Source: Bacillota bacterium
GTDB taxonomy: Bacteria; Bacillota; Dehalobacteriia; UBA4068
Assembly (NCBI GenBank): GCA_009778255.1
Contig: WRKD01000138.1
Coordinates: forward strand, 1 to 8,874
Reading direction: 5' to 3'
DNA length: 8,874 bases
The stretch's first letter is position 1. Each line of letters begins with the position of its first letter. Shown here piece after piece: positions 1-5,947 of this stretch. A program made the translations under genes and the position numbers. The notes beneath the pieces are model-generated. The model saw only the letters and a list, made by a program, of their open reading frames with translations. It did no database searches and was not told the DNA's origin.

Positions 1-498
1 CATGGCAGCGGTCGTCGCCGCCGCGAGCGCAACCTAAAAGTTAAAGTACCGCCGGGGGTAGATACCGGCTCGCGTTTACGCATGGCCGGAGAGGGTGAAG
101 GCGGAGTTAACAATGGACCACCGGGGGATTTGTTTATTTATGTAAATGTTAAACCGCATAAGTATTTCAAACGACAAGGAGATAATGTATTATGCGATTT
201 TAACATTTCCTTTAGCGAAGCGGCTTTAGGAGGCGAAGTGGATGTTCCTACTCTCGATGGTAATGTTAAGCTTGCCATACCGGAAGGAACGCAAAGCGGC
301 GCCACCTTCCGAATGCGTGGGCGTGGTTTTCCCAAACTGCGCGGTTATGGACGCGGCGATCAGCATGTATTGGTAAAAGTGGTAACGCCTACCCATTTAA
401 ATGCAGAGCAGAAGGTATTATTGCGACGCTTAAGTGAATTGACCCCGGTAGAGGAGGAAAAGCGAGGTTTTTTCGATAAAATATTTAAAACACAATAA
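1..498 (+). CDS. dnaJ: DnaJ chaperone, C-terminal part (5' truncated by window)
   Basis: This is the C-terminal 165 residues of the Hsp40 co-chaperone DnaJ, which delivers unfolded clients to DnaK and stimulates its ATPase in the cytoplasm. The reading frame is open from base 1. The first residues, HGSGRRRRER, are the tail of the last CxxCxGxG zinc motif, so the J domain, G/F region and most of the zinc-binding region lie upstream of the window. Next come the first substrate-binding beta domain (VPPGVDTGSRLRMAGEGEGG, then GDLFIYVNVKPHKYFKR) and the second (LGGEVDVPTLDG, then IPEGTQSGATFRMRGRGFP, then GRGDQHVLVKV). The end, GFFDKIFK, is typical of the family. The ATG at base 82 is an internal methionine, not the start. 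The gene is followed at once by a strong terminator, so it appears to be the last gene of its operon (probably grpE-dnaK-dnaJ upstream, by inference). Confidence 0.96.
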   Translation, partial: HGSGRRRRERNLKVKVPPGVDTGSRLRMAGEGEGGVNNGPPGDLFIYVNVKPHKYFKRQGDNVLCDFNISFSEAALGGEVDVPTLDGNVKLAIPEGTQSGATFRMRGRGFPKLRGYGRGDQHVLVKVVTPTHLNAEQKVLLRRLSELTPVEEEKRGFFDKIFKTQ

Positions 499-504
499 TT
501 AAAC

Positions 505-560
505 CTTACCCTGTCAATAAGTTAGATAAATCTGACTAATTGACAGGGTAAGATTTTTTT
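505..560 (+). terminator. Rho-independent terminator of dnaJ
   Basis: The arms at 505-518 and 539-552 pair perfectly over 14 bp (cttaccctgtcaat with attgacagggtaag). The stem continues through one mismatch into 520-526 and 531-537, with one G-U pair and a TAAA loop. Seven T residues follow at 554-560. It lies 7 bases after the dnaJ stop and should insulate the symporter gene from dnaJ transcription. The right arm also contains TTGACA (540-545), which with TAAACT at 563-568 (17-bp spacing) could be a promoter for the downstream leader; this is only a suggestion. Confidence 0.93.
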
Positions 561-638
561 GTTAAACTTTAGTATGTAGGTATGGTAATATGGTATGAAA
601 GTATTGGGTTAACGGTAGTAAAAATGGAGGATGGTGTC

Positions 639-710
639 ATGGTGGTATATAATAATAAACAGCCAGGCTTTTGCCGTGCTTTTGGCGCGGGCGGCCTGCT
701 TTTTTATTAG
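639..710 (+). CDS. Possible 23-residue leader peptide upstream of the symporter
   Basis: This short frame starts at ATG 639, 8 bases after GGAGG (626-630), and ends at TAG 708-710. The predicted peptide begins MVVYNNKQPGFCRAFG and ends GGLLFY. Its second half runs straight through the hairpin at 664-698 and the T-run after it, the geometry of a translated attenuator leader. No homologous family is recognised and it has no signal peptide or clear membrane segment. The competing view is that TATAAT at 648-653 is a promoter -10 box and the frame is accidental; there is no good -35 at the right distance (TGGAGG, 3 of 6). Coding status is uncertain. Confidence 0.25.
   Translation: MVVYNNKQPGFCRAFGAGGLLFY
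664..705 (+). terminator. Terminator-like hairpin in the symporter leader (possible attenuator)
   Basis: CAGGC (664-668) pairs with GCCTG (694-698). An inner stem pairs 673-679 with 685-692, with one bulged base and one G-U pair, around a TTTTG loop. Six T residues follow at 700-705. It lies about 60 bases upstream of the symporter start and after the dnaJ terminator, so it is not needed to end dnaJ. It is either a second terminator or a regulatory attenuator in the symporter mRNA. No known riboswitch or T-box motif was recognised around it. Confidence 0.45.
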
Positions 711-764
711 AGGCGCCCTTTATTAGGAGTTAGTAATACTAAAAAAATTAGGGAGGATAGTAAT

Positions 765-2300
765 ATGGCTATCAAAATATCTTTATTATTGATTTTCTTT
801 GTTATGATGATAATTATCGGTTTATGGACTCGCCGCCATTCTATAAATGTGGAGAGTTTTGTATTAGGCGGCCGCAGTGTGGGGCCATGGCTTACTGCTT
901 TTGCTTATGGAACAACTTATTTCTCTGCCGTAGTTTTTGTTGGCTATGCCGGACAATTTGGTTGGAAATATGGCGTTTCCGCTACCTGGATAGGCTTAGG
1001 CAACGCTTTTATCGGTTCCTTACTGGCTTGGGTATTGCTTGGCCGCCGTACTCGTATTATGACGCAATATCTTGGTTCCACCACTATGCCGGAATTTTTT
1101 GGGAAGCGTTATGATAGCAAAGCCCTAAAAATAGTTGCTTCGGCCATTGCTTTTATCTTTTTAGTGCCATATACTGCTTCGGTTTATAATGGCCTCTCCC
1201 GGCTCTTTGGCATGGCATTTGATATCCCTTATACAACTTGTGTTATAGTTATGGCTGCCTTAACCTGTCTTTATGTGGTATTGGGCGGCTATATGGCTAC
1301 AGCCGTTACTGATTTTATTCAGGGTATAATAATGCTGGGTGGTATTACATTGGTGATTGTTACGGTACTCAATGGTCAGGGTGGATTTTTTTCCGCCATG
1401 CAAAAACTAGCCCATTTTGAAAGTGATATTGCCATAACTGCCGGTCAGCCAGGTGCTTTCACTTCTTTCTTCGGGCCAGACCCTCTTAATTTGCTGGGTG
1501 TAATAGTTTTGACCTCTTTGGGAACTTGGGGATTACCTCAAATGATACATAAATTCTATGCCATAAAGGATGAAAAAGCCATTATCAGCGGCTCTATTAT
1601 TTCTACATTATTTGCTATGATAATTGCCGGTGGTTCTTACTTTTTAGGTTCTTTCGGCCGTCTTTTCGATAATCCCGCTATTTATCGTGCCGATGGTGCC
1701 GTGGCTTTCGACAGCATAATACCTTATATGCTTTCCAGTTTGCCAGATATAATTATTGGCGTAGTGGTGGTATTGGTACTGTCGGCGTCTATGTCGACCC
1801 TTGCGGCGTTGGTCATGACCTCCAGCTCTACCTTAACTCTAGATTTCTTGCATGGCACGCTTATAAAAAAAATGGATGAAAAACAGAAAGTGTTGTGTAT
1901 ACGAGTGTTGATAGTGGTGTTTGTGTTAGTATCGGTAATAATCGCTTTAGATCCACCTACTTTCATCGCGCAGCTAATGGGCATATCTTGGGGGGCGCTG
2001 GCTGGTTCCTTCTTAGCTCCTTTTTTATATGGCCTGTATAGCCGTAGAATTACCCGTGCTGCTGTATGGGCTTGCTTTGCAAGCGGTGTTGGCCTTACGG
2101 TAGCGAATATGCTTTTTCCCTTCATCGGTTCGCCAATTAACGCCGGCGCCATTGCCATGGTAGCAGGACTTATTATAGTGCCTGTGTTTAGTTTATTTGG
2201 CCCTAAACCAGATAAAAAGCGTGTTGATGAGGTTTTCGCCTGCTATGAAGCTAAGGTTCTTGTATCTAAGCGCATGGCGCTTGATGAAGAAGTAAAATAA
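765..2300 (+). CDS. Sodium:solute symporter (SSS/SLC5 family), substrate unknown
   Basis: A 511-residue inner-membrane transporter of the solute:sodium symporter family (PutP, PanF and relatives), which couples Na+ entry to uptake of a small solute. The protein is almost entirely hydrophobic, with roughly 13 likely membrane segments. Family marks are FVLGGRSVGPWLTAFAYGTTYFSA-type TM1-TM2 residues (about 32-55), the signature GGYMATAVTDFIQG (174-187), GLPQMIHKFYAIKDEKA (256-272), and the Na2-site segment SASMSTLAALVMTSSS (340-355). Ser344-Thr345 there correspond to the sodium-binding Ser-Thr pair of PutP. Length is normal for the family. The start is supported by GGGAGG at 751-756, 8 bases upstream. 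Nothing in the sequence fixes the substrate; proline, pantothenate and organic acids are all possible by family. The gene stands alone, between a leader with a terminator-like hairpin and the repeat-bearing gap before sigI. Confidence 0.93.
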   Translation: MAIKISLLLIFFVMMIIIGLWTRRHSINVESFVLGGRSVGPWLTAFAYGTTYFSAVVFVGYAGQFGWKYGVSATWIGLGNAFIGSLLAWVLLGRRTRIMTQYLGSTTMPEFFGKRYDSKALKIVASAIAFIFLVPYTASVYNGLSRLFGMAFDIPYTTCVIVMAALTCLYVVLGGYMATAVTDFIQGIIMLGGITLVIVTVLNGQGGFFSAMQKLAHFESDIAITAGQPGAFTSFFGPDPLNLLGVIVLTSLGTWGLPQMIHKFYAIKDEKAIISGSIISTLFAMIIAGGSYFLGSFGRLFDNPAIYRADGAVAFDSIIPYMLSSLPDIIIGVVVVLVLSASMSTLAALVMTSSSTLTLDFLHGTLIKKMDEKQKVLCIRVLIVVFVLVSVIIALDPPTFIAQLMGISWGALAGSFLAPFLYGLYSRRITRAAVWACFASGVGLTVANMLFPFIGSPINAGAIAMVAGLIIVPVFSLFGPKPDKKRVDEVFACYEAKVLVSKRMALDEEVK

Positions 2301-2318
2301 ATTTTTATTATAGTTTAA

Positions 2319-2489
2319 TTAAGGGCGCCTCGATTTACTCCGAATTACCAGATTCATTAGCAATTTTTTCGCCTAGCAAGGCGGAGGAGCTGAAGCGTAG
2401 CCAAAAGCTGCGTGAAGCGAAGACACCGCAGTCTAGGCGAAAAAAGGGCAGCGAAGATGGTGATGAGTGGGTATTAGAGGTGTCCTTAA
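2319..2489. repeat. 171-bp imperfect palindromic repeat, copy 1 (MITE/REP-like)
   Basis: The ends are inverted repeats: TTAAGGGCGCC at 2319-2329 against GGTGTCCTTAA at 2479-2489, 9 of 11 bases matching and fully pairable in RNA with G-U pairs. Similarity between the two arms continues inward for about 58 bases. It ends in a perfect 13-bp inverted repeat, TTTTTTCGCCTAG at 2365-2377 and CTAGGCGAAAAAA at 2433-2445. The centre holds a further small hairpin (about 2395-2413, loop CAAAA). The whole unit could therefore fold as one long hairpin. It codes for no recognisable protein. A diverged copy in the same orientation lies at 3546-3676. The design resembles a non-autonomous mobile element or structured intergenic repeat; the family is not identified. 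Confidence 0.7.
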
Positions 2490-2496
2490 CTTGCTC

Positions 2497-2537
2497 AGGG
2501 CTGCCACTAAACGATAGATATCGTTAGTTGCGGCCTT
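2497..2537. other. Long hairpin downstream of palindromic repeat copy 1
   Basis: An 8-bp outer stem (2497-2504 with 2530-2537, two G-U pairs) continues past one mismatch and one bulged A into a 9-bp inner stem (2506-2515 with 2520-2528) and an AGAT loop. It is not followed by a convincing T-run (TTTGTG). It could still end symporter transcription weakly or be part of a structured RNA. It is not present beside the second repeat copy. Between it and the sigI promoter (about 2538-2666) nothing else was recognised. Confidence 0.45.
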
Positions 2538-2666
2538 TGTGTATTAAGGCTGAATATACTAAGGCAGTATAAATTATGCCAAGATTCTGATGAACCTCAT
2601 AAATAAGTGCTGCTATAAGAAAAATCAAGAAAATTTTATAAAATTGCAATTAATTTAAAAAAACTG

Positions 2667-2696
2667 TTGAAAACCCACTGTCAACTGTGATATAAT
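2667..2696 (+). promoter_or_regulatory. Sigma-A-type promoter for sigI
   Basis: TTGAAA (2667-2672) is a 5-of-6 -35 box and TATAAT (2691-2696) a perfect -10 box, with an 18-base spacer. Transcription should start near 2703, giving a leader of about 95 bases before the ATG at 2797. A short inverted repeat, GTTGA/TCAAC (2666-2670 and 2681-2685), overlaps the -35 box and spacer and could be an operator. No SigI-type promoter (ACCCCC with CGAA, as described for Bacillus subtilis) was found here, so autoregulation by SigI is not evident. Confidence 0.8.
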
Positions 2697-2796
2697 TTTT
2701 AGTGATAATCTTTTATAACAATTATTAGCACCTTCATAAATATTATCCATATGTTATCTGTAAAACTCTATTTATTAATTTATATTGAGGAAAAGA

Positions 2797-3522
2797 ATGA
2801 CAGAAATAATTGAAAAGGCTGCCGTTTTAGATGACAGGGTTATGAAGGCCAAAGAGTCGGAATACGAGATGGAGCAGTTGATTAAAGATTTTGGCCCCTT
2901 TTTGCAAAGCCGTGTTGCTAAGTATTCTCTTCGCTCAGATTATGAACGGCGAGAAGAACTGTTCAGTGTAGCCATGATCGCTTTTTATGAAGCTATAAAG
3001 AATTTTGACGCAGCAAAGGGGCATTTCTTCCCCTTTGCTAATCGTGTCATATGCACACGCATTATCGATCAAATACGTACAATATATAGGCATGAAGGGA
3101 AGACAGTTTATTTAGAAGAGAATGTAGATGGAGAATCAACAAGTCAATCGGCGGCTATGGAACAAATAGCTTTTCGCACATATTATGCCGATCAAAAACA
3201 AGAAAAATTACTGGATGAGATTGAGCAGTTTAAATTGGAATTATCTGATTGGGGTATAACAATGGAGTCTTTAGCTAAAAATTCCCCCAAACATCGTAAA
3301 CTGCGTGATGAATATAAAATGGCTATCAAGATAATATGCCAAACTGTAGATATAGTACAGACTATTCAAATTAAGCGTTATTTCCCCATCAAAGCTGTTG
3401 CTGAAGTTACAGGGTTATCTCCCAAAACACTGGAGCGTGCACGAACTTTTATATTAGCATCCCTAATTATCAGAATTGGGGATTATAACTTGCTGGCAGA
3501 TTATGTTGACGATAGCGGCTAA
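2797..3522 (+). CDS. sigI: SigI-family RNA polymerase sigma factor
   Basis: A 241-residue alternative sigma factor of the SigI family, which directs RNA polymerase to a small regulon and is held inactive by the membrane anti-sigma factor RsgI. Residues about 25-100 form the sigma-70 region 2 fold (for example ELFSVAMIAFYEAIKNFD, then FPFANRVICTRIIDQIR). The C-terminal half has the SigI-specific pattern: SPKHRKLRDE (163-172), the FPIKAVAEVTGLSPKTLERAR helix-turn-helix (196-216), then IIRIGDY and a closing LADYV. No separate sigma region 4 of the usual type is seen, as expected for SigI. ATG 2797 is chosen because GAGG (2787-2790) lies 6 bases upstream; the in-frame TTG at 2785 overlaps that Shine-Dalgarno sequence. 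It is followed by rsgI, but 196 bases separate the two, filled by a repeat. In B. subtilis SigI responds to heat; in cellulolytic clostridia paralogues respond to polysaccharides. Confidence 0.93.
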   Translation: MTEIIEKAAVLDDRVMKAKESEYEMEQLIKDFGPFLQSRVAKYSLRSDYERREELFSVAMIAFYEAIKNFDAAKGHFFPFANRVICTRIIDQIRTIYRHEGKTVYLEENVDGESTSQSAAMEQIAFRTYYADQKQEKLLDEIEQFKLELSDWGITMESLAKNSPKHRKLRDEYKMAIKIICQTVDIVQTIQIKRYFPIKAVAEVTGLSPKTLERARTFILASLIIRIGDYNLLADYVDDSG

Positions 3523-3545
3523 AAAAGCAATTTGTCAAAACTCTG

Positions 3546-3676
3546 TTAAGGGCGCTCTAATTACTCGGAATTGCCATATTCACATGCAATTTTGGCGGAA
3601 GTGACGAAAACGTTATCCGGGAGGAAAAAGAGCAACGAAGACGATGATGAGCAGGTATATAGAAAAAACATTAAAG
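3546..3676. repeat. Diverged palindromic repeat, copy 2, between sigI and rsgI
   Basis: This is a shorter, decayed relative of the element at 2319-2489, in the same orientation. The left arm (TTAAGGGCGCTCTAATTACT at 3546, then GGAATTGCCATATTCACATG) and the right arm (GAGCAACGAAGACGATGATG near 3630-3649) align clearly with copy 1. The 13-bp inner stem is reduced to CGGA/TCCG, but a small inner hairpin with an AAAA loop (about 3602-3615) is retained. The right-hand terminal TTAAGG end is degenerate, so its right boundary is approximate. The element lies inside what is normally a tightly linked sigma/anti-sigma gene pair. Confidence 0.62.
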
Positions 3677-3691
3677 ATTTCGGTCTTTTTT
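3673..3691 (+). terminator. Weak hairpin with T-run between sigI and rsgI
   Basis: AAAGAT (3673-3678) pairs with GTCTTT (3683-3688, one G-U pair) around a TTCG loop, and the T-run continues to 3691. With a single G-C pair the stem is weak, so it would at most reduce read-through from sigI into rsgI. It may equally be chance in an AT-rich region. Confidence 0.25.
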
Positions 3692-3718
3692 GTGCCAGAA
3701 GGGGGATGATTATTTACT

Positions 3719-5866
3719 ATGAAGGCCTTGATAATGAGTCATGAACGCGGCGGCTCCTATGTAATGGACCGGGATGGTTGTTTTCAATTTGTCCGTGGTT
3801 ATGTATCTAAGCCCATAGGTACGGAAATTGAAATCCGGCCCCTTATTCAACCTGTGGCTTATTATACCCGGGTTGCGGCTATAGCTGCTTGTCTTATACT
3901 GGCTATATCCTTGGGCAGCTTTGCCTGGCTGTGGAATACGGAGAATTATTATGCTTATGTAGATATCAACCCTAGCATAGAGCTGGTTTTTAATAATATT
4001 AATAGATTGAAGGCGGCAAATCCCTTAAATGAAGAAGGCGCTATACTTTTACAAGGAATAAAACTCAAAGGAAAACCGGGTGATGCGCTTATAGCCTTAC
4101 TTAATGAAGCTAAACAGCAAGGGTATATATCGAGTTTAGACGATTTAGCGGCAGTTTCTATTATGATATCGGGCAAAGGAAATAACAAAACGGAAAAATA
4201 TCTAACTGCTATTAGAATTGCCCTGGCAGACCAGGGTATGCTTAATTTAGTTGAACTTGATGCCTGCAGCGAGGAATACCGTAAAAAAGCCATTGCTTTG
4301 GGGGTGTCTCCCGGAAAACTTAAGCTAGCGGAACAGTTGTTTATCTTCGATCAATCTATGTCTATAGATGAACTGGTAAAAATGACAGTCAATGATTTAC
4401 TGGTTGCGATAATATCGGCAGAAAAGAAAAGTTTTCTTTCAGATAATGAACAAAATATAGATAATCTCGATACTGATTTTGAACAAAAAGATGAAGAAGT
4501 TGTGGGAAACCAAAATAATACGGAAAGCGATCTTATCGTATCTAGAAACGACATTACGGATGCTGCTGTGAATTCAGGAATTAATACCCCGCTGGCTAAT
4601 AATAAAACAAGCGATATCAACGAAGATGAAGCTGATATTGTTATCACAGAAACCATGGATAAAGATAATAGCGATAAAGATATCCCCCTTGCGGAATGGG
4701 AAAACCAAAATAAAGAAGAGAACTCTGTGGTGGTAGAAAAAACAGAGAATACCAGTGAAGTTACTACAGATACCCGTGTAACAGATAAAGATAATGATAA
4801 AGATAATGATAGAGAAAAACGCGAAACCGATACAAAAGATAAAAGTGGTGGCGAAACAAGTATACCAAAAACAAATGTATATAAAGTAACCTATATTCTG
4901 GATAATGAAGAGAGCTTCCAAAAGAATTATTCCGAGGGTGCTCCCCCACAGCCAGAAAAGGAAGGTTACATCTTTAATGGCTGGTTTACCGCTGCTGTTG
5001 GTGGAGATAAATGGGATTTTTCCACCATTATTAACTCCAATATAAAGCTATATGCACAGTGGACACTAGATGGCAGTGGGCCGGGCGAACCTACAGGCTT
5101 GAAAGTGAGTATCAGTTTCGTAGGTATAGAAGAAGTAACGATCAAGTATTTACAAACGAATTTCTTATATGGCGAAGTAGGTGAATTCAGCGATAATTGC
5201 GAGTTTTATGTGCCGGAAGGAACTAATATTCTCTATATTTATGCGATTAAAGGTGGCATGAGCTATACTTTTGCGCCAAATACTTTTACCGAACCACTTG
5301 ACTTAGCTGTACCGTTAAAATCAATTACAGTGGGCGGTATCAATACCGAATGCGCCCTTAGTATATATCAGGATGACATTGTATATGATTTTATGCCTGC
5401 CGAAGTTGGGGCAGATAATATATTTACTGTTTTCGCTAATGACGCAGCCTATGAAGTGCTATTAAGTAAAAATGGCTTTTACCCGCTTAGTATTGCAAAT
5501 GTAAAGGCAGGCAATACGGTAAACTTTGGCATAGAATATTTCTATCAAATTACTATTCCTGAAGGCATAACAAATCTTAATATGTGGTCAAAACCTGAAT
5601 CTGAACTCGATAGCTTGATTGTTGAAGATGCCTGTGCAGGCGATACGGTCACACTTTTAAGAGATCCTCTTAATGAGAGAGAAGCGATGATGACCTATAT
5701 TTATAATGATGAATTATATGAAATTAGGTTTGTTTTAGACGGCGCCAATCCCTTTAATAACGTAGCGCCTGTAGAGGAAGAGGATGATCAATTGTTAGCG
5801 GTTTTGAATTGGGAAACGCTTATAAATAATCTTTGCTGGTCACCCAGAATGAAGTACAGTGAATAA
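3719..5866 (+). CDS. rsgI: RsgI-type membrane anti-sigma factor with an InlB-like outer repeat
   Basis: A 715-residue single-pass protein that should bind SigI inside the cell and sense a signal outside. Residues 1-45 (GGSYVMDRDGCFQFVRG) form the cytoplasmic RsgI N-terminal anti-sigma domain. Residues about 51-72 are the membrane segment. Residues 76-235 are the RsgI extracytoplasmic domain, with VDINPSIEL (81-89) carrying the Asn84-Pro85 bond where RsgI proteins self-cleave, and ALGVSPGKLKLAEQL (193-207). A low-complexity linker rich in D, N, E, K and T spans 240-385. Residues 387-450 form one InlB B/Flg_new repeat (EGYIFNGWF, then KLYAQWT). Residues 458-680 are beta-rich and unrecognised. 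There is no sortase motif or dockerin. Start: AAGGGGG at 3699-3705 lies 13 bases upstream, rather far, but the N-terminal domain begins exactly here. Known RsgI sensors usually end in carbohydrate-binding, glycosidase or PA14 domains, so this output end is unusual. Identity as RsgI is firm; the ligand is unknown. Confidence 0.9.
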   Translation: MKALIMSHERGGSYVMDRDGCFQFVRGYVSKPIGTEIEIRPLIQPVAYYTRVAAIAACLILAISLGSFAWLWNTENYYAYVDINPSIELVFNNINRLKAANPLNEEGAILLQGIKLKGKPGDALIALLNEAKQQGYISSLDDLAAVSIMISGKGNNKTEKYLTAIRIALADQGMLNLVELDACSEEYRKKAIALGVSPGKLKLAEQLFIFDQSMSIDELVKMTVNDLLVAIISAEKKSFLSDNEQNIDNLDTDFEQKDEEVVGNQNNTESDLIVSRNDITDAAVNSGINTPLANNKTSDINEDEADIVITETMDKDNSDKDIPLAEWENQNKEENSVVVEKTENTSEVTTDTRVTDKDNDKDNDREKRETDTKDKSGGETSIPKTNVYKVTYILDNEESFQKNYSEGAPPQPEKEGYIFNGWFTAAVGGDKWDFSTIINSNIKLYAQWTLDGSGPGEPTGLKVSISFVGIEEVTIKYLQTNFLYGEVGEFSDNCEFYVPEGTNILYIYAIKGGMSYTFAPNTFTEPLDLAVPLKSITVGGINTECALSIYQDDIVYDFMPAEVGADNIFTVFANDAAYEVLLSKNGFYPLSIANVKAGNTVNFGIEYFYQITIPEGITNLNMWSKPESELDSLIVEDACAGDTVTLLRDPLNEREAMMTYIYNDELYEIRFVLDGANPFNNVAPVEEEDDQLLAVLNWETLINNLCWSPRMKYSE
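4784..4807 (+). repeat. Tandem 12-bp repeat in the rsgI linker (encodes DKDN twice)
   Basis: Two perfect copies of GATAAAGATAAT lie head to tail, followed by a partial GATA. They encode residues 356-363, (Asp-Lys-Asp-Asn)x2, in the disordered linker between the self-cleavage domain and the InlB-like repeat. The unit is a multiple of three, so copy-number change by slippage would keep the frame and only change linker length. Confidence 0.75.
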
Positions 5867-5887
5867 ATGAATGATTATTTGCTACAT

Positions 5888-5932
5888 AAAAATGATGGGG
5901 AACGACGCTGCCGTTACCCATCATTTTTTTTT
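5888..5932. terminator. Bidirectional terminator between rsgI and the DUF3810 gene
   Basis: AAATGATGGG-type bases at 5890-5899 pair with CCCATCATTT at 5917-5926. An inner AACG/CGTT stem (5901-5904 with 5912-5915) follows one mismatch, around a 7-base loop. On the plus strand eight T residues close the structure (5925-5932). On the minus strand the A-run before the stem reads as a T-run. It lies between convergent genes ending at 5866 (plus) and 5948 (minus), and should end both. Confidence 0.92.
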
Positions 5933-5947
5933 CCTGCAATCTCAAGC

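Noticed and set aside
1724..2158. 144-codon minus-strand frame inside the symporter gene
   Set aside because: It is a shadow of the strongly supported symporter frame, with no independent start signal or recognisable protein.
2430..2460. CGAA motifs in the repeats as SigI-dependent -10 boxes
   Set aside because: No ACCCCC-type -35 box lies at a suitable distance upstream of either repeat copy, so a SigI promoter cannot be supported.
2785..2796. TTG at 2785 as the sigI start
   Set aside because: The TTG overlaps the GAGG Shine-Dalgarno sequence that serves ATG 2797, and has no ribosome-binding site of its own.
4574..4949. Overlapping minus-strand hydrophobic frames inside rsgI
   Set aside because: They are complements of the GAT/AAA-rich linker codons, which read as Ile/Phe/Tyr-rich in reverse; the plus-strand RsgI frame explains the region.
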